From the NCBI GenBank assembly GCA_035649575.1, contig DASRJH010000267.1:1-20842 (forward strand): a stretch of 20,842 bases of DNA, read 5' to 3'. Within the stretch, counting starts at the first letter, position 1. Every line of letters starts with the position of its first letter. This stretch comes from DASVAL01 sp035649575. Its GTDB lineage: Bacteria; Planctomycetota; UBA1135; UBA2386. Made by a program: the position numbers and the translations under genes. The notes below the pieces were generated by a model. That model did not search any database, was not told the origin of the DNA, and saw nothing but the letters and a program-made list of their open reading frames with translations. Positions 6,238 through 17,001 of the stretch are shown here, piece by piece.

Positions 6238-7365
6238 CTATCGCGCAGCCGGCAGCAGCACGACGCTGCGCAGCGATCCCGAGCGGGACTCGAGCCGCAG
6301 GTCGCCCCCGAACTGCTGCAGCTGCGTTCGCGTCGTACGCAGCGGCAGCCCCTCCTTCCACAGTTCGATGCTGGCCTGCGAGCGGCAGGCCGGCAGTCGC
6401 GCGAGCAGCAGGTCGACCTGCTCGACGGTCCGGTCGCCGGCGCCATCGTCGACGTGCAACGTGATCGCACCGGACTCTTCGGTGGCGCGCAGGCGCACGA
6501 CGCCCTGTCTCGGCGTGCCTTCGATGGCCCGTCGCACGACATCGCGCAGACTCTTGACGAGCAACGGAGCAGCGGCAACCGGTGGGATCGACGCGGCGAC
6601 CGCGGCGTCGATCGTGACCTGCCGGCTGCTCGCTTCCGACGCGAGTGGGTCGAGCACGTCTTGCAGCAGCGCTTGCACGTCGGTCGCCACCGCGACGGCC
6701 TGTTGCAGCTCGTCGTCGACCGAGAGGTTCGAGCCGAGGTCGTCGACGAGGCGGCGCAAACCGAGGCAGCTCGCGAGGGCCTCGTCGAGACGCGCGCGCT
6801 GTTCGTCGGTCAACGAGGTCTCGCCTTCGAAAGCCGCGAGGAACGTCTGCAGCGCTGCAAACGAACCGGCCATGTCGCGCGAGAGGATGTCGATGCTCGC
6901 GCGCAGCTCCTCGTGTCGTTGCTGCAGGTTGCGGTGCATCGCACCGAGCCGCCTGCGATGGTCGGCCAACCGCCTCGCGAGGTGGATCTTGTTCAGCGCG
7001 AGGTTGACGGCGCGTTCGAGGCGGGCCGGCGTGAGGTCGGCCTTGGACAGGTAGTCCGCAGCACCGGCGCGCAGCGCCGTGACGGCAGTCTGCGCATCGC
7101 TGTGACCGCTGAGCACGATCACCACCGCGCGACACTGCATCGCGCGGATCGCATGCAGCAGACGGATCCCGTTCTCGCCGCGCAGCTGGACCTCCAACAG
7201 GATGAGGTCGGGCGGCCGGCTCGCGAGCGTCGCCAACCCGCTCTCGACGTCGGTGAACGCCGAGACCTGGAAGTCACGCCCTGAGAGCTGTGCGAGGCAG
7301 GACCGGCTCAGCTGGATGCCCCGAGGGTCTGGGTCGAGGATCAGCACACGGAGCGGCGAGGACAT
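6238..7365 (-). CDS. Pseudo-receiver / degenerate histidine kinase-like regulator
   Basis: The protein (375 residues from the ATG at 7365; a GTG at 7392 is an alternative start) has an N-terminal response-regulator receiver fold (about 5-120), a linker helix, and a histidine-kinase-like half with a HisKA-like helix (about 135-205) and a HATPase-like domain (about 225-375). Key residues are altered. The phospho-acceptor position in LILLEVQL is E58 instead of Asp, although S86 and K108 of the active site remain. In the DILSRDM segment the phospho-His of the usual SHDL motif is R163. The N-box reads LRDVVRRAIEGTP, with D275 and R279 at the usual Asn positions. The ATP-lid G1 box DDGAG (306-310) survives. 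It is therefore probably a signalling protein that works by binding, not phosphotransfer. It lies divergent to the polysaccharide operon, 124 bases away, which suggests a regulatory link. Confidence 0.85.
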   Translation of the reverse strand: MSSPLRVLILDPDPRGIQLSRSCLAQLSGRDFQVSAFTDVESGLATLASRPPDLILLEVQLRGENGIRLLHAIRAMQCRAVVIVLSGHSDAQTAVTALRAGAADYLSKADLTPARLERAVNLALNKIHLARRLADHRRRLGAMHRNLQQRHEELRASIDILSRDMAGSFAALQTFLAAFEGETSLTDEQRARLDEALASCLGLRRLVDDLGSNLSVDDELQQAVAVATDVQALLQDVLDPLASEASSRQVTIDAAVAASIPPVAAAPLLVKSLRDVVRRAIEGTPRQGVVRLRATEESGAITLHVDDGAGDRTVEQVDLLLARLPACRSQASIELWKEGLPLRTTRTQLQQFGGDLRLESRSGSLRSVVLLPAAR

Positions 7366-7489
7366 TGCCAGGGATCGCTTTACGGCGAGCACATGTATCG
7401 GCGTCGCCCGGCCGTCGGGTGAACCCGGCCCCGGGAACGCTCAAGCGTGCCGGACTGGAAGGTCGATCCGGGTACGGGGCAGTACGTAC
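7366..7489. promoter_or_regulatory. Divergent intergenic region between pseudo-kinase and polysaccharide operon
   Basis: The 124 bases separate two divergent transcription units and must hold the promoters of both if both are expressed from here. No convincing -10/-35 pair was recognised. An inverted repeat ACGCT-CA-AGCGT lies at 7437-7448, about 40 bases before the start of the TackOD1 gene, and could be an operator. Assignment rests on position. Confidence 0.4.
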
Positions 7490-8689
7490 ATGGGAGCCAT
7501 CGACGGAAAGGACCGCAGCAGCCGGGGCGAGCTGCGCCGACTCGCGTCGACCGTGGATGGACTCGGCGAAGCCGTCGCGAGTCTCTCGCAGGATCTCGGC
7601 TGGGAGCCGGCCGAGGCGGAGGAGGGCCCATCGGGGCCGAGCCTCCAGGACAAGCTGGCACTGCTCGGCGAAGCCCTGTCGCGCCCCGACGTGGGCATCG
7701 CGCCGCAGCTCAACCCGTTTGCCTCCATCGGCCATGGTTACCCGATCGCCGACCGCACGCTCGGAGTACAGACCGGCGAGGCCCGCACCGGTCTCGAGGA
7801 ACTGGCCGAGCTCGGCTTGCTGCGACGTGAGCTGCACAACCGCGTGCACGTCTGCCCGAAGTGCAACCGCTGCCAGCTGAACTTCCGCGAGACGTGCCAG
7901 AACTGCGACTCGCTGTTGCTGCACATCGAGCGGCTCATCCATCACTTCGCGTGCGCCTACATCGGTCTCGAGTCCGAGTTCGTGCGCGGCATCGAGATGG
8001 TCTGCCCGAAGTGCCGCAACCGCCTGCACCAGCTCGGGCAGGACTTCGACCGGCCGCACGAGAGCTACGTCTGCGAGGACTGCAAGGCGATCACGGAGCT
8101 GCCCGTGGTCCACGGCCAGTGCCTGCACTGCACGAACCTGTTTCCCGTCGTCGAAGCGCGCGTGCTCGACATCTACACCTACTACCCGACCGAGCTGACC
8201 GCGCGCGCCATCGAGCTCGGCCGGTTGACCGGCCTGCGCGTCGCCGACCTGCTGTTCGACCCGGAAGTGCGGCTCGCGCGTCTCGACTACTTGATGCTCG
8301 AAGTGCGGCGCGAGCTGCTGCGCCTGCAGCGGCACGACAGCGTGTTGAGTCTCGCCCACCTGCGCTTCCAGGTGCGCGACGAACCGTTCCCGCTGTTCCG
8401 ACAGGCGTCGGAGCGCGAGATCAAGGACCTCGGCCGGCGGTTGACCGCGACTCTGCGTGAGCTCGATCTGGCCGCGCCGTTCGATGCCTCGACGTTGTAT
8501 CTGTTGCTGCCCGAAACGACCGAGGACGGCGCGCGGCAGGTCGCGCACCGCATCGACGAGATCTTGGGCAGGCTCAGCCTGCACAGCCCCGAGGGCGAAG
8601 GGGTGCGAACGACCTGGACCATCCAGAGCTGGAACGAACCACCGGCAGACCTCGAAGCCGCCCTGGCCGCGATACGGGACGGTAAGTAA
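7490..8689 (+). CDS. TackOD1-type zinc-ribbon protein with C-terminal degenerate GGDEF-like domain
   Basis: The ATG at 7490 gives 399 residues. Residues 1-110 are a variable helical N-terminus. Residues 118-220 carry a cysteine-rich domain: CPKC 122-125, CQNC 136-139, HH 151-152 with C155, CPKC 172-175, CEDC 195-198, CLHC 211-214, with conserved blocks LNFRETC, IHHFACAYIG, FVRG and QDFDRP. This matches my recollection of TackOD1, described as a predicted zinc-binding output domain in archaeal signal transduction. Residues about 262-395 resemble a diguanylate cyclase domain (alternating helices and strands, LLLPETTEDGARQVAHRIDEIL at the usual 'LLPxT' helix). However, the GGDEF signature is replaced by FDASTLYLL, so no c-di-GMP synthesis is expected. 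The stop overlaps the start of the next gene by one base (TAATG), coupling it to the membrane-fusion protein. Inferred role: cytosolic regulator of the polysaccharide machinery. Confidence 0.8.
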   Translation: MGAIDGKDRSSRGELRRLASTVDGLGEAVASLSQDLGWEPAEAEEGPSGPSLQDKLALLGEALSRPDVGIAPQLNPFASIGHGYPIADRTLGVQTGEARTGLEELAELGLLRRELHNRVHVCPKCNRCQLNFRETCQNCDSLLLHIERLIHHFACAYIGLESEFVRGIEMVCPKCRNRLHQLGQDFDRPHESYVCEDCKAITELPVVHGQCLHCTNLFPVVEARVLDIYTYYPTELTARAIELGRLTGLRVADLLFDPEVRLARLDYLMLEVRRELLRLQRHDSVLSLAHLRFQVRDEPFPLFRQASEREIKDLGRRLTATLRELDLAAPFDASTLYLLLPETTEDGARQVAHRIDEILGRLSLHSPEGEGVRTTWTIQSWNEPPADLEAALAAIRDGK

Positions 8690-10134
8690 TGCGCACGCTC
8701 GGCAAGCTCCGGCACGAGCGCCATGTCGCGCCGACGCGACCCGTACCGTCGGCGCGGGAGCGGCTCGAGATCCGCAAGTCGGAGTGGGCCGTCTGGCGCA
8801 GGCGTCTGCTGCTCCCGGTGCGCTTCCTCGTACCGCTGCTGGTCCTCTGGTTCGTCGCCAAGGTCCTCTTCGCCTGGGGGCGGACCGCAGAGGCTGTCGT
8901 GCGCGGTCGGCCGATCACCGTCACGGCGCCGGCCCGCGTGCGCGTGACGCGTGTCTGTTGTGAGCCCGGGGACATGGTGCGCGAGGGACAGCCGCTCGCA
9001 TACCTCGAACCCGTCGAGGACGCGCAACGCGCCGTGCTCGAGAGCCGTCTCGAGCGCAGCCGCGTGCGGCTCGAGCTCGTACGCGGCGGAGCCTCCGTCG
9101 ACGAGATCGACATCAACCGCCGCCAGGACCTGCTCGACGACGCGCGCTTGCACCTCGAGCGCGCGCGGATCGAACAGCGGCGCACGCGGCTCGAGGCCCA
9201 GTCGCTCGAGCGTTCGCGCGAGCAGCTCGCGTTCACGCTGCAGCAGGGCGGAACGCGCCAGCAGGGCACGCTCGCGGTGCTCGGCGAGCAGATCGCCGCG
9301 GCCAACGCGAAGGTCATACAGGCCGTGGCCAAGACACAGGACTTGCAGGCCCAGCTGCAGAGCCGCGGCGAGCTCGCGGAGCAGGGCATCGTCGCAGGCC
9401 TCACGATGGACGCGCTGCGCGCGGAGAACGAAGCGGCCGCGCAGGAAGTGCGGGCCCGCCGGTCGGAGGTCGCAGCACTCGAGCAGGCGCGGGCTGCGGC
9501 CAGCATGGAACACGAGCTCGAGACCGACCGCGCCGCGGCGGCGATCGCGGAGCTCGACGCTGCGGTGGCCGCGGCATGGACGGCGACCGAGACCGCGCAG
9601 CAGGAGATGGAGTCCTGGCAGGCGTCGGCCGATCGCCGCAGTGCGTTGATGCCGCGCATCGGGCAGACGCCGGAAGCCCTCGCGGCGCTCGAAGTGGAGT
9701 TCGTGATGGCCGAGGTCGCAGAGCGCGAGGCCGAGCTGCGCGCACACGACCGCAAGCTCGGCCGCGTGATCGTCACGGCGCTGGCCAACGGCATCGTCGA
9801 CAGCGTGCCGGTGCGACTCAATTCGGTGCTCGAGCCGGGTCAGCCCGTCGTGACCTACTTCGACCCGAGGGACCAGTGGGTCGAAGTGTTCGCGCCACCC
9901 GACATGGCCATGGTGGAACCCGGCACCGAGGTCACGCTCGTGCCCGAGACGAATGGACCCGAGATCGCCGGCGTCGTGGCGTCGGTCGGACAGATCTGGA
10001 CCAACGCACCCACATCGCTCGAGGGCGGCGTCGTCGACCCGACGCGACGCTACCTGTCGATGCGGGTCTTGACCTTCGGCGCGCGCCTGCAGGCGAATCA
10101 ACGCCTGCGCGCCGTGTTCCCCCTGGTCCGCTGA
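8689..10134 (+). CDS. HlyD/Alg44-like membrane-fusion protein
   Basis: This 481-residue inner-membrane protein has a basic cytoplasmic N-terminus (1-38), one transmembrane helix (about 39-62), and a biotinyl/lipoyl-like half-motif at about 76-108 (ITVTAPARV through VREGQPLAYLEP). A long Ala/Glu/Arg-rich coiled coil follows (about 110-335), and then the returning lipoyl half and a beta-barrel (GIVDSVPV, LEPGQPVVTYFDPRDQWVEVF, EPGTEVTLVPE) to about 430. This is the HlyD_D23/adaptor architecture. In alginate synthesis the equivalent part of Alg44 bridges the synthase to the outer-membrane channel. Unlike Alg44 there is no PilZ domain in the short N-terminus, so c-di-GMP cannot be sensed in the same way. 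It overlaps its upstream and downstream neighbours by one base each, indicating fixed stoichiometry with the GT2 synthase. Confidence 0.88.
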   Translation: MRTLGKLRHERHVAPTRPVPSARERLEIRKSEWAVWRRRLLLPVRFLVPLLVLWFVAKVLFAWGRTAEAVVRGRPITVTAPARVRVTRVCCEPGDMVREGQPLAYLEPVEDAQRAVLESRLERSRVRLELVRGGASVDEIDINRRQDLLDDARLHLERARIEQRRTRLEAQSLERSREQLAFTLQQGGTRQQGTLAVLGEQIAAANAKVIQAVAKTQDLQAQLQSRGELAEQGIVAGLTMDALRAENEAAAQEVRARRSEVAALEQARAAASMEHELETDRAAAAIAELDAAVAAAWTATETAQQEMESWQASADRRSALMPRIGQTPEALAALEVEFVMAEVAEREAELRAHDRKLGRVIVTALANGIVDSVPVRLNSVLEPGQPVVTYFDPRDQWVEVFAPPDMAMVEPGTEVTLVPETNGPEIAGVVASVGQIWTNAPTSLEGGVVDPTRRYLSMRVLTFGARLQANQRLRAVFPLVR

Positions 10135-11459
10135 TGATCGACTGCCTCGCAGCGGCACTGGCGAAGTGGTGCGCCGCGGTGCAGGTCGCCTGGACCGTGC
10201 ACGGCGGGTGGACGTGGTTCTTCTGGTTCGCGCCTGCGATCGTGTTCCTCGAGATCCCGCGCTACTACCTGCCGCTCTGCTGGGCCGTCGTGATGCGCCT
10301 GCTGCGCAAGGATCGACCGAAACCGCGATCGAAAACCCACTCGCTGGACCGCCGGCGGCAGCGCCTGCCGCTCGTGTCGGTCGTGGTGGCTGGCCGCAAC
10401 GAAGCGGAGACCATCGGCAAGTGCGTGAGCACGCTGGTCGACCAGGACTACCCGAACCTCGAGGTCCTCGTCATCGACGACCACAGCACCGACCGGACGT
10501 CCGCGGAGGTGTTGCCGTACACGCGCACGGGCAAGGTCCGCCTGGTCCGCAACAACTCCTCACGCGGCCGCGTGGGTCGGCCCTCGGCCTCGAACCTCGG
10601 CCTGCGACTCGCGCGCGGCGAGTTCCTCGTGTCGCTCGACGCCGACACGACCTTCGACCGGCACCTGGTCAGCGCGCTCGTCGCGCAGTTCGACGATCCC
10701 GAGGTCGGCGTCGTCGCGGGCAACGTGGTGATCCGGAACTGGCGCGACTCGTTCGTCGCACGGCTGCAGGCGCTCGAATACGCGGTTGCGATCGACATCA
10801 ACAAGCGGTGGACGGACACGCGCCGCGCCACGCTGCAAGCGAGCGGCGCCGTCGGCGCGTTCCGGCGCCAGGCCCTGGTCGAGATCGGCGGCTGGGAACA
10901 GCAGCTCGGCGAGGACACCGACGTCTCGTTGCGCATGATCAAGGCCGGTTGGCGGCTGCGCTTCGCTCCCGATGCCGTCGCGCGCACGGACTGTCCGACG
11001 ACCTTCCGCCAGGTTGCGCGCCAGCGCTTCCGCTGGGACCGCGGCGGTCTGCGCGCGTTCTTCAAGAAGCACTACCGCCTGCTCGATCCGCGGATCGCGG
11101 GCTTCTGGTTCTCGTTCGAGCTCGCGACGGAGTTCCTGTTCGCCGTCGTCGCGACGCTGGTCTACCCGGTCTACCTCGGCTGGTTGGTCTGGCAGAGCCC
11201 CGCGGTCGCGGTGTTCGTGCTCTCGGTCTGCTTCGTCTTCTATTGCATGCTGTCGCTGGGCGCGGTCGCGGCGGTGGCCTACTGCTCGCCGCACGTCGAG
11301 AAGCCCTGGTCCCTGGCGGGCGCCGCACTGTGGACGCCCATCTACAAAGAAGGGCTGCGCTGGGTGCGGCTCAAGGCCACGTTGTGCGAGATCCTGCGCA
11401 TCAACTACGAGGATCCCTTCCTGCCGAAGTCGGCGTGGGTCTACGCGCCGCGCTACTGA
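10134..11459 (+). CDS. Processive family-2 glycosyltransferase (membrane polysaccharide synthase)
   Basis: The ATG at 10134 overlaps the previous stop (TGATG), giving 441 residues. N-terminal hydrophobic segments (about 26-56) are followed by a cytoplasmic GT-A domain with all processive-GT2 signatures: VSVVVAGRNE at 81-90, DD at 115-116 in VIDDHSTD, DAD at 169-171, the catalytic GEDTD at 259-263, and QxxRW as QRFRW at 297-301. Two or three transmembrane helices follow (about 327-384). The layout and size fit Alg8/hyaluronan-synthase-like enzymes that polymerise and translocate a glycan from a nucleotide-sugar. There is no C-terminal PilZ domain, in contrast to BcsA. Together with the HlyD-like partner it should form the core synthase-export unit. 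The sugar is not predictable. Confidence 0.93.
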   Translation: MIDCLAAALAKWCAAVQVAWTVHGGWTWFFWFAPAIVFLEIPRYYLPLCWAVVMRLLRKDRPKPRSKTHSLDRRRQRLPLVSVVVAGRNEAETIGKCVSTLVDQDYPNLEVLVIDDHSTDRTSAEVLPYTRTGKVRLVRNNSSRGRVGRPSASNLGLRLARGEFLVSLDADTTFDRHLVSALVAQFDDPEVGVVAGNVVIRNWRDSFVARLQALEYAVAIDINKRWTDTRRATLQASGAVGAFRRQALVEIGGWEQQLGEDTDVSLRMIKAGWRLRFAPDAVARTDCPTTFRQVARQRFRWDRGGLRAFFKKHYRLLDPRIAGFWFSFELATEFLFAVVATLVYPVYLGWLVWQSPAVAVFVLSVCFVFYCMLSLGAVAAVAYCSPHVEKPWSLAGAALWTPIYKEGLRWVRLKATLCEILRINYEDPFLPKSAWVYAPRY

Positions 11460-11525
11460 AGACCGAAGTTTGTACAAGACCAGCCCCCGCTTGCGTTCGA
11501 CCATGTGAACGCGATTCCGTAAGCC

Positions 11526-12998
11526 ATGGCAAACACCCGATGCAGTGCGACGCGCGCAGCGAGGTCGCTGCTCGCGGTCGCCGCGGTGATCGCGACCTGG
11601 GGACTGGTCAACGCCTGGTCGCGCGTCGACCTGGTCAACGCGCACCGCAACCCGATCGCGGCCGCGATGCTGCTGCTCGGTAGCGCGAGCGCCCCGCTGT
11701 TGGTGCTCGCGTTCGTGCGGCTGCGCCGTCGCGTGCCACCGGTGGCGACGCTGTTCGCGATCGCATTCGGCAGCGCCGTGTGGCTGTGGATCGGCTACGC
11801 GCTGGCCGCCGGTGACTACTACCGCGCGCGCGTCGGCTGCATGGCTGCGGGCTGGGCAGCGCTGGTCGCCATCGCGTCGATGTTGCTACCTGCCGCCCCC
11901 CACCGGTCGCGGACATTCGCACGCGCGCTGGCCGGATCCGCTTTGGGCCTCTTGTGCGGCGAAGTGCTGCTGCGAGGTGCGGCATGGTTCCTGCGAAGCC
12001 CGCTGCTCGTGCGCAGTTCGACCTCGTCGGAGCAGCGGCTGCGCACGTATGCGTTCCCGCCGCGGCAGCCCCACTTCGGCTTCGCCACGAACGAGCTCGG
12101 CTTCTACGACGACGCGTTTGCGCAACCGGGTCCAGCTCGGCGCAAGACCGTCGCGGTGATTGGCGATTCGTTCAGCGCGAGCGTCGTGCCGCACGCGTTC
12201 CACTACACGACCATCGCCGAGCGCGAGCTCGGCGACGTCGACGTCTGGAACATCGGCTGGCCCGCGCTCGGGCCCGCTGACTACCGCGCGCTGCTCGCGA
12301 GCGTGGTGCTGCCGCTGCAACCCGACGCCGTGATCGTCAGCCTCTTCCTCGGCAACGACCTCGCCGAAACCTGGCCGTGGTCGAGGAGCGACCGCTGGCT
12401 CGCCGACTGGTTCGACGGCGGCAACGTCCTGCTGCTTCAAGTGCCGCAGCGCCTCTGGCAGATCGCACGCGGGCTCGAGCACGAGGCCGGCGCCGCCGCG
12501 CATCTCGGCGACGTCGCCAAAGCGCAGCGCTGGCTCCACGATCCGGCGCAGGAGCCGGGAACGTTCCGGCCCGAGGACTACCTGAGCCTCGAAGTCGAGC
12601 GCGCTGAGACGGCGTGCGCGATCGACGAACGGTGCTTCGGCGCGCTGCTGAACGAACTGCGCCAGCTGCGCGAGCTGGCCGGGACGCCGCGGTTCGGGTT
12701 GGTACTGATCCCCGACGAGTTCATGGTCGAGGACGCGCTGTGGCAGCAGGTTCGACGAGCCGCCGGCACGGCGCTCGAACGCCACGCGCTGCGCGATCGC
12801 CTGGTCGCCTGGTGCCGCGGCGAGCACATTCCGTGCCTCGATCTGCTGCCCGTGCTGACCGCGGTGCCGCCGCTGCCAGACGGCGACCGGCACCTCTACC
12901 TGCTGCGCGACACACACTGGAACGCGCGCGGCAACGACGCGGCGGGCAAGGCCCTCGCGCCGTTCGTGCGGCAGCTCATGGCGGACCGCCAAAAGTGA
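11526..12998 (+). CDS. Membrane-anchored SGNH hydrolase/acyltransferase (AlgJ/AlgX-like)
   Basis: This 490-residue protein begins with four or five hydrophobic helices (about 14-31, 44-66, 74-94, 103-122, 133-150), followed by an extracytoplasmic SGNH domain. Catalytic blocks are visible: GDSFSAS at 213-219 with S215, a GND block at 276-278, and DTHWN at 462-466 giving D462 and H464. The DTHW form is the one seen in AlgJ/AlgX-type alginate O-acetylation proteins, so it probably adds or removes acyl groups on the polymer made by the upstream synthase. The gene follows the GT2 gene by 66 bases on the same strand, and its 3' end is 6 bases from the convergent Nudix gene. The multi-helix N-terminus is unlike the single-anchor AlgJ. 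Whether it transfers or hydrolyses is not decidable from sequence. Confidence 0.85.
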   Translation: MANTRCSATRAARSLLAVAAVIATWGLVNAWSRVDLVNAHRNPIAAAMLLLGSASAPLLVLAFVRLRRRVPPVATLFAIAFGSAVWLWIGYALAAGDYYRARVGCMAAGWAALVAIASMLLPAAPHRSRTFARALAGSALGLLCGEVLLRGAAWFLRSPLLVRSSTSSEQRLRTYAFPPRQPHFGFATNELGFYDDAFAQPGPARRKTVAVIGDSFSASVVPHAFHYTTIAERELGDVDVWNIGWPALGPADYRALLASVVLPLQPDAVIVSLFLGNDLAETWPWSRSDRWLADWFDGGNVLLLQVPQRLWQIARGLEHEAGAAAHLGDVAKAQRWLHDPAQEPGTFRPEDYLSLEVERAETACAIDERCFGALLNELRQLRELAGTPRFGLVLIPDEFMVEDALWQQVRRAAGTALERHALRDRLVAWCRGEHIPCLDLLPVLTAVPPLPDGDRHLYLLRDTHWNARGNDAAGKALAPFVRQLMADRQK

Positions 12999-13004
12999 AG
13001 CGGC

Positions 13005-13436
13005 TCACGCGCGCGGGCTGCTGGCGAAGAACTTCGCGAGCGCCGCGGCATAGCCCGGGGCGAGCGCGAGCTGCTGCCAGCCATCGCGCGCGACCCAGCG
13101 AAAAGCCTGGTGCTCGTCGCTGAGCACGAGCTCGCCGCGCGGCGCGGTGCAGCAGAGACCGACCAGGAACACGGGCAGCGGCCGACCCGCGTCCGCCCGC
13201 CGCACCCAGCACGCACACGCAGCTCCGATATCGCACGAGAACCGCGCGCCGAGCTCTTCGCGCAGCTCGCGGGCCAACACGTCGGCAATCGGCAGGTTCT
13301 CTTCGCCGACGTCGATGCGTCCACCGGGCAGCTCCCAGCGGGCCTGCTGGTCGCGTTCCTGCAGCAGCAGCAGGCGCTCTTCGTGCCACAGGAGGGCTTT
13401 GACGCCCACCTGGAAAACCTGGATCGCTCGGGTCAT
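13005..13436 (-). CDS. Nudix hydrolase
   Basis: With the ATG at 13436 (GGTGG upstream as a modest ribosome-binding site) the protein is 143 residues, normal for a single-domain Nudix enzyme. The Nudix box is visible as GGRIDVGE at about 43-50, followed by RELREELGA. The spacing between the first Glu and the REL segment is about 10 residues instead of the canonical 7, but the metal-binding RExxEE core is intact. Substrate could be an oxidised nucleotide, NDP-sugar or other NDP-X. The frame runs open upstream to 13580, but that 48-residue extension is not protein-like and would overlap boxC. It converges with the SGNH gene and diverges from boxC. Confidence 0.88.
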   Translation of the reverse strand: MTRAIQVFQVGVKALLWHEERLLLLQERDQQARWELPGGRIDVGEENLPIADVLARELREELGARFSCDIGAACACWVRRADAGRPLPVFLVGLCCTAPRGELVLSDEHQAFRWVARDGWQQLALAPGYAAALAKFFASSPRA

Positions 13437-13566
13437 CGCGTTGCCACCGACGGGCCAGCGTTGCGCCGTCGCTACGCACATTACTGGCACGCGGGAAGCC
13501 GCCAAACTGCTCCCTCCTGCTTGCACGCCCGGTGGCACGTAGTCACACTGATCCGCCCTCGCACGC
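13437..13566. promoter_or_regulatory. Divergent spacer upstream of boxC
   Basis: These 130 bases separate the Nudix gene from boxC and probably carry the boxCB promoter. No clear sigma-70-type elements or strong operator palindrome was recognised. No regulator gene such as BoxR is adjacent. Confidence 0.35.
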
Positions 13567-15189
<1,623 letters not shown>

Positions 15190-15193
15190 GCCC

Positions 15194-16612
<1,419 letters not shown>

Positions 16613-16646
16613 GCTCTGGCCTTTCGCGCATGTTCCCCCGTCGTTC

Positions 16647-16982
16647 ATGACCAACCGACTCTGCTACGTCTGTGAGGGCGGCGACTGCACCGAGAAGGGC
16701 AGCGGTGACGTCTTCGATCAGCTGCGCGATCTGGTGCGCAAGTTCGATCCCGCCGAAGAGCGCATCAAGATCCGCCGCTACCCGTGTTTCGGCGCCTGCG
16801 AACAGGGCATCAACGTGACGCTGTATCCCGACAAGATCTTCTACAGCAAGGTCACCGCGGCCGACCTGCCCGCGATCGCGGCGCACATCGAGGGCAAGGG
16901 TCCGCCGGTGCAGCGGCTCTGCGGGAAGTGCCAGCCAGACGTCGAGCAGATCATCTGGGACATGCTCGACTCGCCCTACTGA
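16647..16982 (+). CDS. Thioredoxin-like [2Fe-2S] ferredoxin
   Basis: This 111-residue protein belongs to the thioredoxin-like (Shethna/NuoE-type) [2Fe-2S] family. The likely cluster ligands are C9 and C14 (VCEGGDCTEKGS) and C47 and C51 (CFGACEQG), followed by the conserved NVTLYPDKIFYSKVTAADL (part of the strand-helix that follows the cluster) and the G-x-P-V-x-R-L end at 85-91. Unusual extras are C6 and a second CxxC at 92-95 (CGKC) near the C-terminus. It lies 34 bases after boxB and 19 bases before a glycosyltransferase, in the same direction. Placement suggests it feeds electrons to BoxB or belongs to its reductase chain; this is inference, as canonical BoxA is a different, larger protein. 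Confidence 0.85.
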   Translation: MTNRLCYVCEGGDCTEKGSGDVFDQLRDLVRKFDPAEERIKIRRYPCFGACEQGINVTLYPDKIFYSKVTAADLPAIAAHIEGKGPPVQRLCGKCQPDVEQIIWDMLDSPY

Positions 16983-17001
16983 GCCAACTAGGTTCGCCGC
17001 G

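Noticed and set aside
7437..7448. ACGCT-CA-AGCGT palindrome as a firm operator call
   Set aside because: Five-base arms are expected by chance in GC-rich DNA; kept only as a remark in the intergenic entry.
7202..7489. A possible longer N-terminus for the TackOD1 protein starting at 7202
   Set aside because: The extension overlaps the pseudo-kinase coding sequence on the other strand and its residues look random; the ATG at 7490 fits the family better.
8287..10158. A 623-codon open frame on the minus strand
   Set aside because: It is antisense to the TackOD1 and HlyD-like genes, His/Arg/Glu-rich with no recognisable domain, and explained by the high GC of the coding strand.
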